DNA from: Rallus limicola
Lineage: Eukaryota > Chordata > Aves > Gruiformes > Rallidae
DNA: 64,000 nt
Assembly (NCBI GenBank): GCA_022605955.1
Contig: JAKCOZ010000008.1
Span: forward strand, 39,258,547-39,322,546
Direction: 5' to 3'
Below, in pieces: positions 9,478 to 19,870 of this stretch (the first letter of the stretch is position 1; every line of letters begins with the position of its first letter). The translations under genes and the position numbers were made by a program. The notes beneath the pieces were generated by a model. That model had not been told where the DNA came from. It saw nothing but the letters and a program-made list of their open reading frames with translations, and ran no database searches.

Positions 9478-9559
9478 GACGAGGTGGCCGAGTGGTGAAG
9501 GCGATGGACTGCTAATCCATTGTGCTCTGCACGCGTGGGTTCGAATCCCACCCTCGTCG
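9478..9559 (+). tRNA. tRNA-Ser (anticodon GCT), palindrome right arm
   Basis: An 82-nt serine tRNA on the plus strand with loop CTGCTAA (GCT) and TTTT terminator at 9,562-9,565. The flank beyond its 3' end (poly-G run, then GGGGCTTGTTTTGTCCCCGC) mirrors the flank of the 8,737-8,818 copy, showing that both genes and their surroundings were duplicated as one inverted block. Confidence 0.96.
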
Positions 9560-9659
9560 GGTTTTGGGGGGGGGGGGACGTTGGGGCTTGTTTTGTCCCC
9601 GCGGGGGCTCGAGTTCTCCGCAGCGGGGACGTGACATCATGGGGCGGGGCGTGACGACA

Positions 9660-10285
9660 CGAGGTGCCTCCCAACCCCTGCAGACTCGGGGCCTCGTGCG
9701 CTGGCGACTCGGCTCTGTGTAAGGATGCTGAGTCCATGGATGTGGCCTCAGAGCCGATTAATTAACACTCTAATAGATTCCTCTGTCAGGGGGAGGCCCG
9801 CGGCTTCAGCACAGGCAGCATTCGTGTGGGTTGGCGTGGCTGTACCCCGTGAGCTGCCTCCTGAGGGCAGCTCCCTGCTCTGCCCCAACTGGGGAGCACA
9901 TGGGAGAGCAGGAGCTGAAGATGGGGAGTGACAAATAATGAGACCAGGGACCGACTAAGAGCAAGAGTGTCTCTCTCTTTCAGTTAATGGGGTTCCAGGC
10001 TGGTTGGGGCAGGGATGGGGTTCTGAAACTCTGGAGAAAACCAGAAAGAGCATGAACTGAGGAGAGGGAGACATCCCGCCTCCATCCCTGAGGAGCATGG
10101 GAAGAGCCCCAGGCTCCCTCAGCATGCTGTCTGGGATGAGGGAGTGGAATTGGCTTCCTGGGGTTAATTTACATAGCCACACCTTTCAGAGGTTCCAGGT
10201 CTGGTCAATCTGTGTCAAGATGAGAAAGGGGGCTTCAACCAGCACAGAGAGCAGGAGGAGGGACTGCTGTTTGCCTGCCCAGCGT
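9660..10285. other. Intergenic, nothing recognised
   Basis: About 600 bp between the tRNA palindrome and a CR1 fragment. No ORF with family resemblance, no tRNA and no clear repeat. Confidence 0.4.
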
Positions 10286-10668
10286 GGCCATGGAGAACCC
10301 CTGCTCATTGTGTCAGGGGTTGCAGCTGGGCTGGAGGAGCCCCAGGCATGGATACAGGCTGGGAGAAGAGCTCCTGGAGAGCAGCCCTGAGGAGAAGGAC
10401 CTGGGGGTTCTGGTGGGTGAGAAACTTCCCCTGAGCCAGCAGTGGCTCTGGCAGCTGGGAAGGGCGATGGGATCCTGGGCTCCATCAGCAGAGGGGTGGC
10501 AGCAGGGACAGGGAGGGGATTGTCCCTCTCTGCTCTGCCCTGTGAGGCCCCAGCTGGAGTCCTGTGTCCAGAGCTGGGGCCCCAGGACAAGGAAGATGTG
10601 GGGCTGTTGGAGAGGGGTCTGTGACCCTTGGGGTCCCTTCTAACCCATGCCATTCTGTGATTCTGTGA
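10286..10668 (+). mobile_element. CR1 fragment
   Basis: A plus-strand CR1 3' region starting in the end of ORF2 (EKDLGVLVGEKLPLSQQW), continuing through the VLCPELGPQDKE-type region and ending with ATTCTGTGATTCTGTGAT, the CR1 3' repeat. It directly abuts amplicon copy 2. Confidence 0.88.
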
Positions 10669-12925
10669 TTTCTCACAGTGGGAACTGAGGGCATGGCAGG
10701 GAGAGGGCTGAGGGGACAGGGGGGTGCTGAGGGACCGGCGGCACTGAAAGGCCGAGGAGCTGAAGGGAATGGCGGGGCTGAGGGGATGGGGGGGTGAGGG
10801 GACGGGGAGCTGAAGGGAATGGTGGCTCTGAGAGGCCGGGGGCTGAGGGGACGGGGAGCAAAAGGGGACGGGACGCTGAAGAGGGCGGGGAGCTGAAGGG
10901 ACGGGGAGAGCTGAAAGGGAATGGCGGCGCTGAGGGACGGGCGGTGCTGGGGGACAGCGGCGCTGCTGACGGGACGGGGCCCCGCGCCGGCGGACAGCGC
11001 CTCGTGAGCCGAGCTGAAGGGACTGGAAAGGCTGAGGGGAACGGGGGGCTGAGGGGAACGGGGGGCTGAGGGGAACGGGGGGCTGAGGGGAACGGGGGGC
11101 TGAGGGGAACGGGGGGCTGAGGGGAACGGGGGGCTGAGGGGACGGGGGGCTGAGGGGAACGGCGGCGCTGAGGGGGAGAGCGGCGCGGAAGGGGACAGGG
11201 AGCCGAGGGGACAGGGCGCTGAGGGGCCTGCGGTGCCGAGGAGCAATGGCAGCGCTGCTGAGGGGACAGGGCCCCGCGCTGCCGGGCGGTGCCTCGCGAG
11301 CCGGGCACGTGCTGGCCGATGGGGTGGGCGGGGCTTTGCGCGTGCGGAGCCGTCGGTCAGCGGCCGTTACCTTGGCGACAGCTCCGCGTCCCACTCGGTG
11401 TCGCAGTCGGCGTCCCGCTCGGTGGCCCGTTCCCTCTCCTGGTTGCTGTCCCGCTTGGTGTCGCCCCTTGACCGCCCCAGAGATGCTCCCCTTGCTGCTC
11501 CTCATCCTGCTCCGCATCCTGCTCCCGGACCTGCTTCCCACCCTGCTCCGCATCCTGTGCCGGATCCTGCTCCGTGTCTTCGTCCGTGTCCTGCTGGCCC
11601 CCCTGCTCCGTGTGCTGACCCATCTCCTGCTCCACGTCCTGCTTCCCGTCCTGCTCCTCATCCTGCTCCTCATCCTGCTCCCTTCGCTGATCCGTGGCCT
11701 CACCCGTGTCCTGCTTCCCGCCCTGCTGCGTGGCCTGCTGCGTGTCCTGCTTCCCGCCCTGCTGCGTGGCCTGCTGCGTGTCCTGCTTCCCGCCCTGCTC
11801 CATGTCCTACTCCGTGGCCTGATCCCTGCCCTGCTCCTCCTCCTGCTCCATCTCCTCCAGCGTGCGCTGAGCTTCATCTGCCGGCTCAACCTCCGCGGCT
11901 TCCTCAAGGTACTGGGGCTGGGGAGCAGGGGCTGTGCCAGGGGCTGTGCCAGGGGCTGTTCCCTCGGTCCTGCAGCAGGAGGGAGGCCCTCCTGGCTGCT
12001 GGGCACTCAGTGCACCTGGGCTAGGAACAGGCTTGTTCCCGGTCTCTCGCAACTGCCTGAAACGCCCTGGGACAATTCCCATCGAGCACCTGGTGCTTCA
12101 CAACTGGGCATCCTGCGGGCTCTTGGTGAGGCGGTCAAACTAGAGGATCTCAGGTTGCTTCTCCAGAGGGAAAACAGCGCCTAAGGGAGGCTCGTCCCTG
12201 TCTCCAGCCTCTGGGTCTCTACGACAAAAATACGGAGCAGGAAAGAAACAGGCCTGAACAGTAACTCTGACCAACCTGTCAGGGCCAGGGAGCATTTCTT
12301 GATTGATTCTTAGTGACTGAGTATGAACGTGCAGAACAGGGACTGTATGTCTTCCCAAATCCCGTTGCAGGGCCTTGGCTCCTTGTGTCGCCTTTTGCTG
12401 CCTGGGAAAAGCCCTTTCCCCAACAGGTCTTTCACTTTGTTTTGTCCCCACTGCAGGACCGGCGCCTGGAGGACAGTTCCATCAGCCCTACCCGAGGGGG
12501 TTCCATGGCTCCTTGTGCCAGCGTCATGCCACAGCGCTGGAACTTTACCCACAACCCGTTTAGGTTGGTCCCAAGTCTCTGTGTTTCTTCCAGGGAAGGC
12601 GGCTTCCGCAGGCTTCCCACATAAACCCTTTGTCTTTCTGCCTTTCCAGTTAACCCCGGCGCAGGTCACGCACGCAGCTCTGCAAGTTCCCGAACGCTCC
12701 CAAAGCCCATCTCCACCCTGCCCACCCTTCTGTGTATCCCGGCATGTGACGTCTGAATGTTTCTTCCCTCCTGTGTCCACCTGGCAAAGCCTGCTCTCCT
12801 TCCTCCCCAGACCCAGATTAGTTTGTTTAGGAATTTACAGTTAATATTGAAACGTGTGTTTTGTAGGTTAGGCAAATAAAGAATCTCTGTTCTGTGTTAC
12901 ACTTGTCTCCATTTTATTTTATCAG
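10668..12925 (+). repeat. Amplicon unit, copy 2
   Basis: Plus-orientation copy of the unit at 2,340-4,495. It carries the shortest GC-rich minisatellite (11,028-11,165), the two-exon leucine-rich ORF and the poly(A) signal AATAAA at 12,875-12,880. Similarity to the other copies stops at the minisatellite near 13,145, so this copy lacks the outer LTR-like arm. Confidence 0.88.
11246..12563 (+). CDS. Unrecognised leucine-rich ORF, amplicon copy 2 (two-exon model)
   Basis: Exons 11246-11908 (221 codons, AAG/GTACTG) and 12457-12563 (CTGCAG/GACCGG), phase 0, then a donor TTTAG/GTTGGT and an acceptor TTTCCAG/TTAACC near 12,649 whose use gives an immediate stop; reading on without that splice ends at 12,624. 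The start MAALLRGQGPALPGG lies in CpG-rich sequence below the minisatellite. AATAAA at 12,875-12,880 would end the transcript. The Leu-rich tract could be a series of hydrophobic helices, but its composition follows from the repeat. The opposite strand is open across the same stretch (Glu/Gln-rich). Confidence 0.3.
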
Positions 12926-13145
12926 GGGCCTTGGGCCGAGGGGGACAGGCTCTGCTCCTCTGCCACCTCCCTAACCTGCTTCCACGAGGAAGGCCACTGC
13001 TGGGGCCTCCAGTCTGGCTCAGGGGCCTCCACACTACCTCAGGGGCCTCCACGCTGGTTCAGGGGCCTCCACGCTGACTATGGGGCCTCCACGCTGGCTA
13101 TGGGGCCTCCACGCTGGCTATGGGGGCTCCACGCTGGCTATGGTC
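12926..13145 (+). repeat. Flank of amplicon copy 2 with 20-bp minisatellite
   Basis: Continues the homology of the right side of copies 1 and 3 (TTGGGCCGAGGGGGACAGG...) and then enters the GGGGCCTCCACGCTGGCTAT tandem array, where homology ends. Confidence 0.8.
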
Positions 13146-14046
13146 CCAGGTCACCTCCAGGAGCAGAGTCATCTCCAGGAGGACAGACACTGTGAAGACC
13201 TTGATTCCTGTTGGCCTCCCAGAGGCAAACCCAACCCAGGAGTCCCTGCCCACTCCCACCATGGCACCCTCCAGCCCAGAGGGGACCCTCAGGCAGCACG
13301 GCCTGTCCCAGCAGCAGCACTGCAGAGATCCCCCACCAGACACGAGTGCTCCTGCCACCTGCACCCAGCCCAGGAGGACCAGGGGTCTGGCACCACCCTC
13401 CGCTCCCTCCTGGAGAAGATGATGTGCCAGCAGCAGAGGAACCTGTCACCATCCCCACAGAGCTCTGACTCTCAGCACTGTGACCATGTTGGGCAGGGAC
13501 AGGGCTGCTCCGACTCCAGCTCTAAATAAACCATCTCGTTCATCCTCAGGGGAGCTGTGTGAGGTTTCCTAGCTCGCTGGGTTGGGTGGGCTGGGGATGG
13601 GAGAGGGAGGGTCAGCTCAGGGACAACTGGGAAGCTGCGCTGTCCTGGCAGCAGGCCCAGCCGCTGCAGGTAAGCCCGCAGGAGCCGGCTGCTTTTCTGG
13701 GGCTCCTTCTCTGCGCGGCCCTGGCCGAGGCAGGGGCTGAGGCTCACCCCAGAGCCTGCACTCCTCCATGCCCAGAGAGGACACCTGCATCAAAGGCTCC
13801 CCATGGCAGTGCAGCAGTCCATAGAAACGCTGCATCAGTTCCTGCCTACACTGGGCTGGGCCCAGGGCCACGCAGTGCTGAAGCTGAAGGACCTCAAGAC
13901 AGACCAGGACACAGAGCAGCAGCTTGGGGCATCCCTCACCTGCCCCGTGGTCTCCATGAAGCTGCCTGGCAGTAGTCTGCCTGCGAGCCCATGCACAGGG
14001 AGGAGGGAGGCCAGGCATCCCTGCAGGGCAGCAGCGGCTGAGGCCT
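13146..14046. other. Unique segment between amplicon copies 2 and 3
   Basis: Unrelated to the flanking units. A plus-strand frame ends at an AATAAA (about 13,526) with its stop codon overlapping the signal, which could be the 3' end of an unrecognised transcript or processed pseudogene. The part after 13,600 has short frames on both strands that I cannot assign. A short CR1 tail (14,047-14,140) closes it. Confidence 0.3.
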
Positions 14047-14140
14047 GAGGTTGGTGTCCCTGCCTGTGGCAGGGGGGTTGGAGCTCTGTGACCCTTGGGG
14101 TCCCTTCTAACCCATGCCATTCTGTGATTCTGTGATTTCT
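14047..14140 (+). mobile_element. CR1 3' tail fragment
   Basis: About 90 bp of CR1 3' UTR (GGTTGGTGTCCCTGCCTGTGG...) ending in ATTCTGTGATTCTGTGAT. The final 50 bp and the junction to the amplicon are the same as at 10,618-10,668, so the copy 2 and copy 3 boundary was duplicated together. Confidence 0.85.
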
Positions 14141-16660
14141 CACAGTGGGAACTGAGGGCATGGCAGGGAGAGGGCTGAGGGGACAGGGGGGTGCTGAGGG
14201 ACCGGCGGCACTGAAAGGCCGAGGAGCTGAAGGGAATGGCGGGGCTGAGGGGATGGGGGGGTGAGGGGACGGGGAGCTGAAGGGAATGGTGGCTCTGAGG
14301 GGCCGGGGGTTGAGGGGACGGGGAGCAAAAGGGGACGGGACGCTGAAGAGGGCGGGGAGCTGAAGGGACGGGGAGAGCTGAAAGGGAATGGCGGCGCTGA
14401 GGGACGGGCGGTGCTGGGGGACAGCGGCGCTGCTGACGGGACGGGGCCCCGCGCCGGCGGACAGCGCCTCGTGAGCCGAGCTGAAGGGACTGGAAAGGCT
14501 GAGGGGAACGGGGGGCTGAGGGGAACGGGGGGCTGAGGGGAACGGGGGGCTGAGGGCACGGGGGGCTGAGGGGAACGGGGGGCTGAGGGGAACGGGGGGC
14601 TGAGGGCACGGGGGGCTGAGGGGAACGGGGGGCTGAGGGGAACGGGGGGCTGAGGGGAACGGGGGGCTGAGGGCACGGGGGGCTGAGGGGAACGGGGGGC
14701 TGAGGGGAACGGGGGGCTGAGGGCACGGGGGGCTGAGGGGAACGGGGGGCTGAGGGGAACGGGGGGCTGAGGGGAACGGGGGGCTGAGGGCACGGGGGGC
14801 TGAGGGGAACGGGGGGCTGAGGGGCACGGGGGGCTGAGGGGAACGGGGGGCTGAGGGGACGGGGGGCTGAGGGGAACGGCGGCGCTGAGGGGAGAGGGGC
14901 GCGGAAGGGGACAGGGAGCCGAGGGGACAGGGCGCTGAGGGGCCTGCGGTGCCGAGGAGCAATGGCAGCGCTGCTGAGGGGACAGGGCCCCGCGCTGCCG
15001 GGCGGTGCCTCGCGAGCCGGGCACGTGCTGGCCGATGGGGTGGGCGGGGCTTTGCGCGTGCGGAGCCGTCGGTCAGCGGCCGTTACCTTGGCGACAGCTC
15101 CGCGTCCCACTCGGTGTCGCAGTCGGCGTCCCGCTCGGTGGCCCGTTCCCTCTCCTGGTTGCTGTCCCGCTTGGTGTCGCCCCTTGACCGCCCCAGAGAT
15201 GCTCCCCTTGCTGCTCCTCATCCTGCTCCGCATCCTGCTCCCGGACCTGCTTCCCACCCTGCTCCGCATCCTGTGCCGGATCCTGCTCCGTGTCTTCGTC
15301 CGTGTCCTGCTGGCCCCCCTGCTCCGTGTGCTGACCCATCTCCTGCTCCACGTCCTGCTTCCCGTCCTGCTCCTCATCCTGCTCCTCATCCTGCTCCCTT
15401 CGCTGATCCGTGGCCTCACCCGTGTCCTGCTTCCCGCCCTGCTGCGTGGCCTGCTGCGTGTCCTGCTTCCCGCCCTGCTGCGTGTCCTGACCCGTGTCCT
15501 GCTTCCCGCCCTGCTGCGTGGCCTGCTGCGTGTCCTGCTTCCCGCCCTGCTCCATGTCCTACTCCGTGGCCTGATCCCTGCCCTGCTCCTCGTCCTGCTC
15601 CATCTCCTCCAGCGTGCACTGAGCTTCATCTGCCGGCTCAACCTCCGCGGCTTCCTCAAGGTACTGGGGCTGGGGAGCAGGGGCTGTGCCAGGGGCTGTG
15701 CCAGGGGCTGTTCCCTCGGTCCTGCAGCAGGAGGGAGGCCGTCCTGGCTGCTGGGCACTCAGTGCACCTGGGCTAGGAACAGGCTTGTTCCCGGTCTCTC
15801 GCAACTGCCTGAAACGCCCTGGGACAATTCCCATCGAGCACCTGGTGCTTCACAACTGGGCATCCTGTGGGCTCTTGGTGAGGCGGTCAAACTAGAGGAT
15901 CTCAGGTTGCTTCTCCAGAGGGAAAACAGCGCCAAAGGGAGGCTCGTCCCTGTCTCCAGCCTCTGGGTCTCTACGACAAAAATACGGAGCAGGAAAGAAA
16001 CAGTCCTGAACAGTAACTCTGACCAACCTGTCAGGGCCAGGGAGCATTTCTTGATTGATTCTTAGTGGCTGAGTATGAACGTGCAGAACAGGGACTGTAT
16101 GTCTTCCCAAATCCCGTTGCAGGGCCTTGGCTCCTTGTGTCGCTTTTTGCTGCCTGGGAAAAGCCCTTTCCCTAACAGGTCTTTCACTTTGTTTTGTCCC
16201 CACTGCAGGACCGGCGCCTGGAGGACAGTTCCATCAGCCCTACCCGAGGGGGTTCCATGGCTCCTTGTGCCAGCGTCATGCCACAGCGCTGGAACTTTAC
16301 CCACAACCCGTTCAGGTTGGTCCCAAGTCTCTGTGTTTCTTCCAGGGAAGGCGGCTTCCGCAGGCTTCCCACATAAACCCTTTGTCTTTCTGCCTTTCCA
16401 GTTAACCCCGGCGCAGGTCACGCACGCAGCTCTGCAAGTTCCCGAACGCTCCCAAAGCCCATCACCACCCTGCCCACCCTTCTGTGTATCCCGGCATGTG
16501 ACGTCTGAATGTTTCTTCCCTCCTGTGTCCACCTGGCAAAGCCTGCTCTCCTTCCTCCCCAGACCCAGATTAGTTTATTAAGGAATTTACAGTTAATATT
16601 GAAACGTGTGTTTTGTAGGTTAGGCAAATAAAGAATCTCTGTTCTGTGTTACACTTGTCT
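14140..16660 (+). repeat. Amplicon unit, copy 3
   Basis: Plus-orientation copy with the longest GC-rich minisatellite (14,503-14,880) and one extra 36-bp coding repeat. AATAAA at 16,627-16,632. Homology continues outward to 17,911, matching the left arm 1,072-2,339. Confidence 0.88.
14962..16315 (+). CDS. Unrecognised leucine-rich ORF, amplicon copy 3 (two-exon model)
   Basis: Exons 14962-15660 (233 codons) and 16209-16315, with the same donor, acceptor and phase as copies 1 and 2. The first exon is 36 bp longer than in the other copies: exactly one extra 12-codon repeat, which keeps the frame. The second exon encodes the same DRRLEDSSISPTRGG segment. Preservation of frame and splice sites in three copies is the only argument for coding; the copies may simply be too young to have decayed. 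Antisense Glu/Gln-rich frames lie at 15073-15555 and 15559-15834. Confidence 0.3.
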
Positions 16661-17690
16661 CCATTTTATTTTATCAGGGGCCTTGGGTCGAGGGGGACAG
16701 GCTCTGCTCCTCTGCCACCTCCCTAACCTGCTTCCACGAGGAAGGCCACTGCTGGGGCCTCCATGCTGGCTCAGGGGCCTCCACGCTGGCTATGGGGCCT
16801 CCACGCTGGCTATGGGGCCTCCACGATGGCTCAGGGGCCTCCACGCTGGCTCAGGGGCCTGCTGCCTCCCCTGGGGACACCTCTGGCTGGTGGCGGGGCC
16901 ATGCCAAGCAGCAGGCTTCAGGCAGAGGTGGGGACTGGGGGCAGCTGAGGGGAGCAACAGGCCTGAGGTTTCTGGGGGAGCTGAGGAGGACTGGGGGAGG
17001 CTGAGAGGGCTGGAAAGGCTGGGGGGAATGGTGGGGCTGAGGAGGGTGGTGGTGTATATGCCCATCTGTTGTGTGTTCTGTGGAATAATGTCAGGGTGTA
17101 ATGACATACCCCTGTACGACCAGGGGCCTGGGAGGGACAGGGTGGCGTTTTTCTTGCATATACTGAATGAGGTGTGTTGAAGCAGCAACAAACTCTATAA
17201 AGATGTGCAAAGCCTGGCCTAGAGGACAGCAATGTTTGGCACCCTAAGGGCATTGTGATAGCTCCAGAGAAACAACTTGTCCCTGAGGAGCTGAGAAAGA
17301 GGAAGAAGAAAAGAAGAAGGCGCCTCAAGTCTGCAGAACCCGCTGCCTGACTGTGTTAGCAAGACAAAAGCTAAAGCTCACCTAAAGGCTGTCTTGTGGG
17401 GGGTGCCTGGCTGCCACCCCAGCATGTCAGTTGAAGCTGGCGGGCGGTGCTGTCCCTGTGCAAATACCTAAGCCAGAGCCTGGGACTGTACAGGGTGCGT
17501 TTTGGTGGAGCGAAGACTCTGCGCACCCGACGGTGCCTGTGCACCACAGAGCCCTTCGCTTGCTTTTATTCTTCTAATAAATTGCTGGATTTGGTTATAA
17601 TCCTGTCTGGGACCAAGTCATTGCATCCCTGGACCTCTAGGTGGGAAGGGGGGGAGTAAGGCCTCCCCACTGTAAGGGCAGAGCAAGTCC
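16660..17690 (+). repeat. Right outer arm of the inverted duplication, with LTR-like segment
   Basis: Mirror of 1,300-2,339. It holds the 20-bp minisatellite (16,755-16,865), then sequence ending in an LTR-like R/U5 region with AATAAA at 17,576-17,581 followed by the shared ATAATCCTGTCTGGGACC end. No retroviral gene is visible inside. Confidence 0.65.
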
Positions 17691-17694
17691 ACGG

Positions 17695-18035
17695 CCGCCT
17701 CATGAGACTGAATGTCTACAGGTCTATGGGGGTGGCTGACATGCATCCCAGGCTCCCGAAGGAGCTGGCTGATGGGGTTGCCAAGGCATTCTCTTCCTAT
17801 TTGAAAAGTGATGGCTGTCAGCAGAGGTCCCCGGGGACTGGAAAATGGGTCATGTCATTCCCATTGATAAGAAAGGGAGCAAGGAAGACCCAGGGAATGA
17901 CAGGCCGGTGAGCCTCACCTCTGTGCCTGGGAAGATCATGGAATAGATCCACCTGGACGACATGTTTGAGCACATGAGGGATGAGCGCCTGATCCGGGAC
18001 AGCCAGCACGGCTTCACCAAGGGAAGGTCATTTAG
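17695..18035 (+). mobile_element. CR1 reverse-transcriptase fragment
   Basis: Reads the conserved CR1 ORF2 core: [20 protein letters not shown] followed, after an in-frame stop, by HMRDERLIRDSQHGFTKGRS. This is the palm region of a CR1 reverse transcriptase, inactive (stop at the KIME/IHLDD step). Its inverted partner at 1,072-1,290 is cut short near 1,100. Confidence 0.9.
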
Positions 18036-18690
18036 TTAAGATTTAGTTAAACAAGGACTTATGGTTTTGTTAGTTATTTTTACCTTAGTGCTATTTTTGC
18101 CCTGTATGTCCCATTGTTTCTCTTGCAGGGTAAATAATGCCTTTCACAAAAGCTGGCTGGTCCAAAAACAAGGAGGAGTTGTAGCAATATATGAGAGGAG
18201 CAGGTTCTGTGGCCCACCCAGATTAATTTCTGACCCCCATATAATCAGGCCTGGGGAAGCTAGCAGAGCTACATGGGGCATAAATGCAGCTAACTGGCAC
18301 CTAACATCACAAATCTTTGGCCCCCTTTTAACCAAAATGTTTATGATGGAAACGGGATTTTAGTGAAAAACAGCTTCTTCCTTGAAGTGCTCCTGGCAAC
18401 ACCACATTGCACAGACGACTGGGGATCAAGGAACTGTATACAGTACCAAAAGACCCCCCCCAAAAAAACAAACTTAGAGTAACATGTTGAAAGGACACCG
18501 TTTTTGCCAAGTTGCCCTGCAATGATTTAATAACAAACAAAAAAAAAAAATCCCACCCCAAAATCAGAAGTACATAAAAAGCCTCTTCCTGTTTGCAGTG
18601 GAGAACGTGGAGGTGCTCTCAACGCAGCTGTAAAGGCACCCAGGATTTGGAAAAGGCAAACTTCGATTTTTCTACCTGACAATATGGGCA
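18036..18690. other. AT-rich unrecognised sequence, possibly retroelement-derived
   Basis: A plus-strand frame (18,061-18,363) begins with a hydrophobic stretch and a CxxxxFSC-type motif and then a charged tail. It resembles the end of a membrane protein such as a retroelement envelope, but I cannot identify it. A poly-A run at 18,540-18,550 lies near its end. Confidence 0.25.
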
Positions 18691-19425
18691 GCAGGGTAGA
18701 CTGCATGCTCGGCAAGCCTGCAGACCCCGCCACTCTGGGCCGGGGGAGGATGTGGTACTGAGCGGAGCTGCTTCTCAAAGGCTGGGGGTGGTGGTTTGGC
18801 CCTGGCTGGAGGCCAGATGCCCACCAAAGATGCTCCATCAGTCCCCCCTACTTGCAGAAGGCAGCCCTGCAGACCCCCTTCTCCACCAGAACTCAGACAT
18901 GCTGGGGAAATGGCTGAACAGAAAGGTCTATCTTTCCTTATTGGACACAGGGGGAACATTAGTGACAAGGGATGAGGACAAGGCTGAGGTCCTTCATTCC
19001 TTCTTTACCTCAGTCTTTAACAGTACAGTTGGAAATTCCTTGAGTACTCATCCTCAGGAACTGGCTGACAGGGAGGGGAAGAATAACAAAGCTCCCATGG
19101 TTCAGGTGGCAGAGAGGTGGGTGCTGGTCTCTTCAGCCAGGGGACAGGAGTTGGGACAAGGGGCAATGGGCTCAAGCTGGGCCAGGGCAGGGTCAGCTCA
19201 GCTGGGAGGGCAAAGTTCTTCCCTGGCAGAGCTGTCAGGGCCTGGCCCAGGCTGCCCAGGGAGGGGCTGAGTCCCTGCCCCTGAGGGTGTTGAACAGAGG
19301 GGAGATGAGGTGCTCAGGGGTCTGGGGCAGCACAGGACAGGGGCAGTTGGACTCCATGAGCTTAAAGGGCTTTTCCAACCTGGTGATTGTGCGTGATTCT
19401 GCGTCTATGGTTCTATGAAGTTAGA
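18690..19425 (+). mobile_element. CR1, internally deleted
   Basis: The left part reads an amino-terminal piece of CR1 ORF2 (LVTRDEDKAEVLHSFFTSVF). After a jump near 19,100 it continues with the CR1 3' region (REGLSPCP, then TTCCAACCTGGTGATT). The 5' and 3' portions of the element are joined with the middle missing. Confidence 0.8.
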
Positions 19426-19870
19426 GCCCAGCAAATACAGCTTTTTGCCCACAGGATGCAATCATCCCATGCCATGGCACAGGCTGGCCCCCTGGCTGGC
19501 CAAGAGCTTTGCAGGAAAATGGACTGGGGGTCCTGGTAGGCAACGAGTTCAAGAGAGCGCAGCCATCGGCCCACCTGGCTATTCGGGTGGGTACAAGCAT
19601 CAGGTGGAGGGAAGTGATCGCTCCCTCAGCAGCAGGCAGCTGCTTCCTTGATGACATTCTTCTAGGGCCAAAGGCATTAGAAGAGGGCAAAGCAGTTGCA
19701 GGCTCCAAGCCTGGCTTGCTTGTTGGTGGAGATGGTGACTGTACCGGTGAGGACCGGTGACCCAAGCCCGGTTACAGCATGCTGCCGTGCAAGCGATGTG
19801 GGGCACACACCAGGGCAGTTTCCAGGGACACCAACACACAGTCAAGTTCCACTTGCAACACTGTCAGCAA
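19426..19870. other. Mixed CR1-like remnant and unrecognised sequence
   Basis: A short stretch around 19,500-19,570 (LQENGLGVLVGNEFKRAQPS on the plus strand) looks like the end of CR1 ORF2. The rest of the interval has nothing I recognise. Confidence 0.4.

Larger units (their letters stand above)
8630..9660. repeat. Inverted repeat carrying the Ser-GCT / Met tRNA quartet
   Basis: Left and right arms match in opposite orientation at the outer flank (AACTCGAGCCCCCGCGGGG against its complement), at the Ser gene, for about 35 bp on its inner side (CTGCCGCGCGCCGCC), and at the Met gene. The Ser-Met spacers differ in length (207 versus 120 bp), so the arms have since diverged. The centre is near 9,190. 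Confidence 0.88.

Noticed and set aside
13803..14046. Small gene starting MAVQQSIETLHQF
   Set aside because: The opposite strand is equally open, no splice context or family resemblance was found, and it runs straight into a CR1 tail.
18061..18363. Retroviral envelope tail
   Set aside because: A hydrophobic segment and short tail are suggestive, but no immunosuppressive-region, cleavage or cysteine motif supports it; kept only as unrecognised sequence.
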